Below are positions 57,579 through 64,000 of a DNA stretch of 64,000 nucleotides, piece by piece (the stretch's first letter is position 1; each line of letters opens with the position of its first letter). The stretch covers positions 1 to 64,000 of the forward strand of contig JAECUM010009799.1 in the NCBI GenBank assembly GCA_016617855.1. Reading direction: 5' to 3'. The translations under genes and the position numbers were made by a program. The notes under the pieces are model-generated. The model was not told where the DNA came from. It did not search any database and saw only the letters and a list, made by a program, of their open reading frames with translations. Source of the DNA: Megalonaias nervosa (Eukaryota; Mollusca; Bivalvia; Unionida; Unionidae).

Positions 57579-58046
57579 TTAAATCAGGAGTGATCCTGTT
57601 AAGTTATTTCTTTCGTCAAATATTTCATTATAGGCTTTTATTCTCGAGCTGAATTCTTCATCGGATATTTTACCATCACTGAGATATGACGAAATCAACG
57701 ATGATAGTTTGGAATATGCTGTCGGTGCTGTATGTAATTTTACTATATACTCGTGTAATTTTGTGTTCGCGCATGTAGCTATTTTTTTGTGGTAATATTG
57801 AAAATACCCGCGATAGTTCTTGTGGATGAAACGACGATTGTTACAACTACAGGCGCGCTCATTGTTATCGTTGATAATATCACGCCAGTTCCAGCGATGA
57901 CAGCAGAAACTGAATAGACAATTATATCAGTGACAACCACGCGTCTGCAATATATTTTTACTTTGATTGTATAATCGTCAATGATATTTTTCAGTTTAGT
58001 TTGCCACATGCATACTTGATTGTATCTGTGTTTGAAGGTCGATCAT
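57579..58046 (-). pseudogene. Small membrane protein relic, module B
   Basis: ATG 58046 gives a short frame; the aligned protein is MWQTKLKNIIDDYTIK from 58009, then two hydrophobic segments (IIVYSVSAVIAGTGVIL; APVVVTIVVS). After the stop near 57779 a shifted frame continues with LSSLISSYLSDGKISDEEF to TAA at 57581. Same plan as 47170-47613. Confidence 0.45.
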
Positions 58047-58101
58047 TATATTTTTATTAATTACTTAAATGAGGTGTTTCGGCGACAAATTCCAGACTCC
58101 A

Positions 58102-59067
58102 TCAGTAAGACGATGAGATTAATTTTTTATTCGATGGTTCCAGTAAAAATGTTTCTTCGGTATCTTTATTTAACACAATAGACACAGTTCCAGAAAAAAC
58201 AGAAAAAAAGTATCGGTTGAATGACGCCATAGATATGTGGTAAATACCCAAAATTTTGCAGAGCTAAACACGGACAGCCTATACACACCAGTTACTTCCG
58301 TGGTATGTTTGATAGAGGTATTTTGCGGTGTCCATGTTGATGATCTTGATGATACTGTATACACGATATTGTTAATTTGTTTATGCGAAATTTAATCAGA
58401 TTAATTTTACTGACGATATCAGGAATTCCACTGATAATATCGTTGAGGCTCGCTTTAATATCTGCGAGTTTAATGTCAACGACTGCTGGACTTCCAAAAA
58501 TATTCATTAACGGTTCTGTATACGTTTCTACGAAAATTTAGAAATAGTTGTACGTGATTGCAAAATCAGTCCTAAATGCGGCAATTCCATCGTTAATTGT
58601 AGTCAACGAAGTTGTCACCGGAATTTCCTTATCATCGACGTATTTTTCTGTTACAACATCATGATCCGCGACAGGTTCTCCTACATTGATAATTTTATTG
58701 TTGTTCATGGTAATGACACCGTTCATTATATCACCGGATTTTAACAACCTATCACTTATACTATCTCGGATCGACGATGGAGTAACAACACTAGGAACCA
58801 GTTTTCTATCCTTATCGTATACAGCAATAAGACCTTCTCGCTATAATCGATTACGAATAATAATATCGTTGATTGAAATATTACTTGTCATTAATTTTCC
58901 TTGACGGTTTTGAAATACAACAAGTTCGTTTGGATCAATATTGGTAAGATTGAGCAAGTCAGATAATTCATCATTTATCTGTTTTGTTACTCGCTTGAGT
59001 AAATCTTCATCTGGTGTTTGTTGGGTTTTTTAGCTTTAGTTGATCTTCCGTAAATATCTACCCTTAT
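58102..59067 (-). pseudogene. Fibre-like protein relic, module B
   Basis: It aligns with module A from VDIYGRS (59067), but the start ATG of A is AGG here. Segments: DELSDLLNLTNIDPNELVV, then LLKSGDIMNGVITMNNNKI and VVTEKYVDDKEIP (about 58750-58640), the fibre repeat; VVDIKLADIKASLND (about 58490); then a head domain (YTVSSRSSTWTPQNTSIK) that changes frame near 58360 and ends at TGA 58104-58102. At least three breaks. Confidence 0.6.
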
Positions 59068-59098
59068 ACGATTAACGATTATTTAAAACAGAACTCGT

Positions 59099-59704
59099 CT
59101 ATTCATGTACAGCTTTATGAGGTGCATTAGAAGATTTTGATACAGCGTCCAGTACAGTAAGTACTTCACGGCCACATATTGGTGGGTCGGTTATTTTTTG
59201 TGTTGGTAACGTTGAATACCAGATTGGTGCATTGACATCATTAACATATTTTAAAATTTTCTTTGGTGCATCCAGTCCGTACGAATCGAACTAAATAATT
59301 CCACGTGGATCAATCGCGTATGCAACCCAGTGAATACCAGGACCAGATTTTTTATCGAGATTAATGATACCAGTTTCAATCGTTCTTGGATTTGATGGTA
59401 ACTGATCACGCATAAAAACACCTCTGAAATTGTTTATGTTTAGTTTTTTAGCAACATCGAGTAAATCAAAATTGGACATAGGGAGAATAAACGAAGTGTC
59501 CCTGTCAGTCTTGAACCCTTTCCATACCGAGCTCCTGGCAGACTTAGACCCTTTCCTCTTTTCGATTCCTTTTCCTGTTGCTTTCTTAAGTGCCATTCCA
59601 GGAGCAGTTCCAACAGTACCAAGTGCAGCTGCTTTTGCAACAGCTGATTGTAGATTTTTAATCAGACCAGGAGTCAGACTGACACTAACATGATGATATG
59701 ACAT
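59099..59704 (-). pseudogene. Minor-capsid/adenain-like protease fusion, module B
   Basis: 202 codons in a single frame with one stop (TAG near 59291). Starts MSYHHVSVSLTPGLIKNL. About 70 residues present in module A after this point are deleted. Then AAALGTVGTAPGMAL and a basic linker, then the protease: SGPGIHWVAYAIDP (catalytic His), stop, FDSYG (Asp), WYSTLPTQ (Gln), ICGREVL (Cys). All four active-site residues are present, in the C5/adenain order. By family it would cleave virion precursors. The stop replaces the Tyr codon before FDSYG. Confidence 0.68.
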
Positions 59705-59727
59705 TTATAATTTTACTCGTGATCTAA

Positions 59728-61087
59728 TTACATGTTTTCTACTGGCGGATCAATGACTCTCATGCGGCCAACAACACCTTCGAGTAACATTGTTTTATCG
59801 CTGAGCATAACGGCGATTGCTCTATAATTAGCAATAGCTCCTCTTGTCACACGAGTTCGAAAGTGTATATCAACGACAGATTGTCTAAATAAATCCAAGT
59901 GTTCCAGCGAAAAATAATAGATCGGATACAGAGTTGTAAAATCTAGCTGTGATATTTATAATCCAGAATCAACATTTTGATCACGTCCCATAAATGACAT
60001 TAAACGATGATATGCACGTGCTACATGATTTTGATCAAAATTTAATAATATATCCTCAGATGGTTCCTGATGTCCATTTATTCTTAGTGAAACCTCAGAA
60101 ACACCGAGTTTGTCAAATATCATTATTCTATGTGTTTGTGAATTTGCTCGTACAGCATCTTGGAAAGCAACAAATATATGTCGCGGTGCAAAGACACCTT
60201 GCTGTGATGCTATCTGCCATGTGAATAAACCATTAATTGTACTTTGAACACTATCTGTGTCATCGTCAACCATGATGGCATCGATTTACCACCTTGACTC
60301 ATAAAAGAGAGTAAACGTTCTTCTTCAGGTATTGATGGAGGCATTACTGGCATCCACAATGAAAGTTTTGTTAGCATTACTTTACCTACATCACTGATAG
60401 GGCGCCATATTGCATCATCATCTGTAGCCTTTCGTACAAGTACTACCGTGTCTTGGCTCCGAAAATAACCTTTCTGACATTTCTGCAAAATCCGAAGATG
60501 TGTGACAGTGGAATCGCACTTAAAAATCTTCTGTTTTCATCTTTCAGCTGTGAATCTTAAATTAATTTCTGGATTAGAACCATGAACCAGAGGCCACACA
60601 TCAGCGTCAGCGCTGTCGGCATTGTTTCTTGGTCGTCTTATATGATATGGTCTGTAGTTAGGATGGCCAAAAGTATCCTTGGTAAACATCATAGACGGAC
60701 CAGCTGATCTTGGATAATCGTCGCTGTATCTTGCCAGACCCAATATCGTTGTAGCAACATCTACGTCCTTCTTAATCGATTCAATGGATTTTCCGTCGAT
60801 GATATATGTAGCACTGTCGAACAGCGCCATGATGCCATTATTAACAAAACCAACGCTAAAATCAGCTGCAATTTCTGTATTATCTGTTTTTAAGATCTCA
60901 CCTTCTACTTCAATAAACGTTCAACAAGTAAGAAATATCTGCTTGTGTCCTGAACTTGTAGCTCAAATTGCCCACGCTGATTTGGCTGTCGTGCGTCATA
61001 AGAATAATACTAATAATCACGTGTCGATTCATCTTTGAGAACTGGCACATCCATGTCAAATGCGGGATCAGATACACGTTTAAACAT
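59728..61087 (-). pseudogene. Capsid protein relic, module B
   Basis: ATG 61087 starts KRVSDPAFDMDVPVLKDE. Later segments MALFDSATYIIDGKSIES (about 60830), DADVWPLVHGSNPEIN (about 60590), ASQQGVFAPRHIFVAFQD (about 60210), FTTLYPIYYFSLEH (about 59930) and AVMLSDKTMLLEG lead to TAA 59730-59728. The last 75 residues are about 85 percent identical to module A. Several frameshifts; stop near 59956. Length about 453 codons. Probable double-jelly-roll major capsid protein. Confidence 0.65.
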
Positions 61088-61101
61088 CTTTATTATATTT
61101 G

Positions 61102-61287
61102 TTATTGTCTAACACGAAAACCACTTCCAGCTGTTAAACTTAAGGCTATATTTTTTATACTTTTTTCTGACATGGGTACACCAGCTAACTCTGCTAATTT
61201 TGGATTTGTAGCTTGATTTATTAGTTTACAAACGTTTGCAGGCATCACTTCAGTGCTGGGTAATTGTACTGGCTGAGATTTCGTCAT
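61102..61287 (-). CDS. Small module B protein, intact
   Basis: 61 codons, MTKSQPVQLPSTEVMPANVCKL onward, ending SGFRVRQ. Its ATG overlaps the stop of the preceding gene (ATGA), a compact viral arrangement, and the stop lies 14 bases before the capsid ATG. It is the only unbroken gene of the element. No family recognised; the position suggests a small structural or scaffolding role. Confidence 0.5.
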   Translation of the reverse strand: MTKSQPVQLPSTEVMPANVCKLINQATNPKLAELAGVPMSEKSIKNIALSLTAGSGFRVRQ

Positions 61288-61550
61288 ATTAATTGCTCTA
61301 GTCTATCCTTGATTGCTGAAAATGATTTACTGGCAACATCACCAACACCACCAATACCCTTTTCACGAACAACGTCGATAGCTTTCATTCCCAGTTGCTT
61401 TGCAATCGGTATTGCTTTAAGGGCTATCCTTCTAAATAAACCCTGAACAATATCGCCGAACCCATCCCCTTAGATCGCTTTATATGTAGGTAATCGCGAA
61501 TGTACCACCCTGACCATGGTTGGTCCACGTTGAGTATTATGTATGATCAT
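61284..61550 (-). pseudogene. Small minor-capsid-like protein, one stop
   Basis: 88 codons from ATG 61550 (MIIHNTQRGPTMVRVVHSRLP) with TAA near 61472 inside. GDGFGDIVQGLFRRIALKAIP is the Gly-rich opening plus amphipathic helix seen in pVI-like virion proteins (compare GHGLGDMLKSAF in the Maverick protein at 15970). Then KGIGGVGDVASKSFSAIKDRLEQLI. Overlaps the next gene by four bases. Confidence 0.5.
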
Positions 61551-61576
61551 CTTATTATAATAATTATATCTAACTG

Positions 61577-62555
61577 CTTAATCACTGAAGTAATTGTCGG
61601 GAATTTCATCTATGATTTCACCGTAAACATTAATATCCATGATACCGCCTGTAAATAATCGTTGACAAATTGACATTATCTCGTTCATGATTTCCGGGAA
61701 GTTATTACCGGCTCGTTTTCCACCAATGAGAACTTCAAATCTGTCTACGTCCGCGAGAACGTTATCGGGACAAGTAATAAAGCCACTTCCCCTCGTACCT
61801 ATACCACTTCCACTTACGCTGGGGCATCATGGAATTTTTCCTCCTCGGCTACTGGACTGGCTGTACTTTTTTGTTGTGGTGGTTGTTTTTGTTTTTGTTG
61901 TTGTAGTATTTGTTGTCGTCGCTCCGGTGGTAGTTGCATCCATTCAATATATCTATCTACTTCATGAATAAATGCAATATATTTTGTATAACTATTTCGA
62001 GCTTGATCAACGTTGTAGTATATGCGGTATATCCATTCATACTTACGGAACCATCAGTGTACTAATAGTTTTAAAACTTGTCCTCGTACATCATAACTTT
62101 TCACAGCAGTCACAGCTAAATTTTGTAAATTTTTAATTTGCCTGATATTATCAATAGCTTTTTTAGTAAATTTATCAACCAGATTAATCTTGGCTCTTGC
62201 TTTTGATTCTAGTTCTGGTGTATCACCCTCCGCTTGGTTCCTATCCTCAGGCAATTTCTTGTACTGGTTGAGCAGCAGCAATTTTAGCCGGAAGCTTTCG
62301 TAAAATCTTCTTTGTTTTCTTAGTTCGCTCTGCTATTTTATTAGTTGCTTCAGCGGTTTTCTGCAACGCGGGAAGAAGACTTTTAGTACTCTCTGTAACA
62401 GGTTTGAATGATTCTTCTGCGGATTCTGCAAATTCCACCTGAGACTCCTGACGCGATTGTAATTTTTGTTTGACAGAATCTCTAACAGGTAGATATTTCT
62501 TGATTGCCTCTAGTCGCTCTCGAGCTAGTGTAGCTGAGTGAGCTTCACCGATCAT
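61577..62555 (-). pseudogene. Helical structural-type protein, first gene of module B
   Basis: ATG 62555 (MIGEAHSATLARERLEAIKK) opens a 102-codon helical region rich in Lys, Glu and Ala (STKSLLPALQKTAEATNKI). A shift near 62260 continues with LVDKFTKKAIDNIRQIKNL. After another stop come EVDRYIEWMQLPPERRQQIL with a Gln-rich run, then FEVLIGGKRAGNNFPEIMNE and PDNYFSD, stop at 61579-61577. About 325 codons. Function unknown. It starts about 25 bp from the inverted repeat at 62584. Confidence 0.45.
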
Positions 62556-62583
62556 TACTGATATAATAATGGTTTAATTACAG

Positions 62584-62858
62584 CAGCAGAGAGGGTGAAC
62601 GACAAAAATTGAGTGGGCATCAAGCAAACAAACACGCCCTAAAATTTGAAAATAAATACGTCAACGAACGAGTAACAGCGATGAGCTAACCCACACGATT
62701 TCGTTATTGCGGTCTGTTTCCCGCCGTATGGAAATGCGTTTGCTTAGAGGCTTCGGTTTGACGTTATTGACCTTATTTTTTTAGCCCTTCGTAGGAACCT
62801 TTAATTTTGCTAACAGACCTTCCGTAAAAAAGAAATGTAGGGTTCACCCTCTCTGCTG
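62584..62858. repeat. Inverted repeat, 17-bp perfect arms, 241-bp spacer
   Basis: CAGCAGAGAGGGTGAAC at 62584-62600 is the exact reverse complement of 62842-62858. Inside, weaker inverted matches (AAATAAATACGTCAAC with AAATAAGGTCAATAACGTCAA) suggest the pairing once extended further. Could be an element terminus, a hairpin end, or two abutting termini. Confidence 0.6.
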
Positions 62859-62944
62859 TTAAGATTCATAGCTTTCCGACTGTACCAACATGATGCCGCT
62901 GAAGGACGCCATAGTATTTGTTTTTTTAAACAATGAAATCAGCA

Positions 62945-63205
62945 GCGAATGTATTCTCTCTTAACGGATAAATTTGAACGTAGAATTGATTTATAATCTT
63001 ATAACTGGGTCCTAGGTTAGGGATCTGAAAAGGGCATGGTAAATGAGCACGTGACTAGTCAAAGAACAGAAATGAACGCGGATTCGACGGTACTAAAATA
63101 AACCAATCAAAGTGACTGAATTGTAACCAAAAATGACCATAAAGGACAAGAGAGTGAAGTGAAAAGGACATTACAGAAAGAATATTACAAATGTAATGAA
63201 AGTGT
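62945..63205. repeat. Dispersed ~240-bp repeat, copy 2
   Basis: Same-orientation partner of 28868-29110 (shared TCTTAACGGAT, CTAGGT, AAAAGGGCAT and GAGTGAAGT blocks at matching intervals). Lies just outside the inverted repeat. Confidence 0.65.
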
Positions 63206-63710
63206 AAACTAACAGTACTAGAAAATATATATTGTGTATTTCGATGATAAGTTAGGTTTTTATGTTTTGTTATCCTTTCGTTTTGCGTTTGTTTTGTTTG
63301 TTTTTTTAGGTGGGCCGTCTTTTAGATACTCTGAAGCATCACACTGACTGTAATGACAATGAAGTGTGTTTCTACTGCAGTGGAGAGATAATATTGTAAA
63401 GGAGTTCGGGTTGACGAAAGTGAAAGTCATTTTCCGTATAATGTTTACAGCCTCCCGGGTTCCTCTTGTTGATGTTGGTCCCATGCCTCCAGCTGAATAA
63501 TTAAACACTGTCCAAATACTTTTCATATTTTGATGCTACTGATACAGTCAACTTTTGTAGAGTGTTCCAACTTAACAGGACGTAAGCACATTTCTGTGAT
63601 CAAGTAAAACGTTCGTATATTTTGACATTTGTGGCAGAAATTTGGTCTATAATAATGACTTGCATTATTATTAGTAAGTCTGCAAGTGGTAATATTATCA
63701 TTGTAGAGGA
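63206..63710. other. Spacer, no gene seen
   Basis: Scattered short ORFs only. An ORF on the minus strand at 63523-63804 and one on the plus strand at 63622-63831 run into the following tandem repeat. Confidence 0.4.
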
Positions 63711-63711
63711 A

Positions 63712-64000
63712 ACCTATGCGAGGCTTTACAATGCACAGGAACACTATGCAAGATTTCGCAAAGCACAGGAAGAATACGCTAGGCTTTACAAAGCAAATGA
63801 ACACAATGCAAGGTTTTACAACAGCATATAAACACTATTGAAATATTTATAAAGCACAGGAACGCTGTGCCAGGCTTTCCAAAGCATAGGAACGCTATGG
63901 CTCTACGAAGCAGAGAAAGACTATGGAAGGTTTACAAAGCACATGAATTCTATACTTGTCTTAACAAAGCAGACGGTCACTATGAGAAGCTCTACAAAGG
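63712..64000 (+). repeat. 30-bp minisatellite, runs off the window end
   Basis: Units of about 30 bp with core AGGCTTTACAAAGCACAGGA then ACACTATGCA, degenerating to the right. Since 30 is a multiple of three, it reads as a 10-residue repeat (ARLYKAQEHY, then ARFRKAQEEY and ARLYKANEHN) until a TAA at 63829. It may be a decayed repetitive coding exon or a plain minisatellite. Confidence 0.75.

Larger units (their letters stand above)
43900..62880. mobile_element. Polinton-like viral element relic with two inverted structural modules
   Basis: A second virus-derived region, unrelated in sequence to the Maverick. Module A (plus, 43920-49110) and module B (minus, 62555-56180) carry the same genes in the same order at roughly 60-85 percent protein identity. 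Between them are a replication gene (51818-54797), an HNH endonuclease-like gene and AT-rich repeats. Gene types (double-jelly-roll-like capsid, penton-like, adenain-like protease, fibre, helicase) point to a varidnavirus-type virus or transposon. No integrase and no terminal repeats bounding the whole were found. It may be two insertions of one family, tail to tail, one of them truncated. Confidence 0.7.

Noticed and set aside
43900..62880. Inverted modules as a misassembly of one sequence
   Set aside because: A and B differ at many positions, by a 70-residue deletion and in lesions, so they are real separate copies, though their junction still deserves read support.

Overview
The window looks like AT-rich nuclear DNA from a metazoan, probably a marine invertebrate. 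The evidence is long (TA)n, (CA)n(TA)n, (ATT)n and (ACAT)n tracts, minisatellites, a degenerate RTE-type LINE, and one spliced collagen-like host gene with a secretion signal. The compound CA/TA tracts and a large Maverick would suit a mollusc such as a cephalopod, but this is inference and nothing here proves the taxon.

Left third, 1293-21708: a full-length Maverick/Polinton of 20,416 bp. It has terminal inverted repeats and a perfect 6-bp target duplication (CCCATT at 1287-1292 and 21709-21714). In order it carries: an outward gene inside the left end, a coiled-coil gene, a zinc-knuckle gene (minus), protein-primed DNA polymerase B, two BIR (inhibitor-of-apoptosis-like) genes, an LPxEL-repeat gene, a membrane gene, the packaging ATPase, basic core-like genes (including a tandem small-gene array), the retroviral-type integrase with chromodomain, a small membrane gene, penton, pVI-like protein, hexon-like major capsid protein, a Cys/His small protein and the adenain-type protease. 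Three cassette genes follow at the right end. Almost every large gene has in-frame stops or frameshifts, so the copy is dead, but it is recent enough to keep its target duplication. Five cassettes near the two ends finish with a stem-loop and purine block almost identical to the 3' processing signal of replication-dependent histone mRNAs, at fixed spacing. This is the most striking signal in the window.

Middle, 21.7-43.9 kb: a dispersed repeat present twice (21.8-24.0 and 39.3-41.4 kb), an RTE LINE relic (24.0-26.9 kb), a 52-bp minisatellite (29.6-30.8 kb) and a two-exon (or longer) secreted mini-collagen gene (36.46-37.90 kb).

Right part, 43.9-62.9 kb: a second, unrelated virus-like relic. 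Two diverged copies (A, plus strand, 43.9-49.1 kb; B, minus strand, 62.6-56.2 kb) encode the same structural genes in the same order: a probable double-jelly-roll capsid protein, a minor-capsid/adenain-like protease fusion, a trimeric-fibre-like protein, a small membrane protein and a penton-like protein. B also has three further upstream genes. Between the copies lie a replication gene (probable PolB-like region followed by a clear SF1 helicase), an HNH homing-endonuclease-like gene, small ORFs and 1.2 kb of AT-rich tandem repeat placed between convergent replication and structural genes. All except one small gene are broken. A 17-bp perfect inverted repeat with a 241-bp spacer sits just outside B and may be the element's end. 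The window closes in a 30-bp coding-compatible minisatellite.
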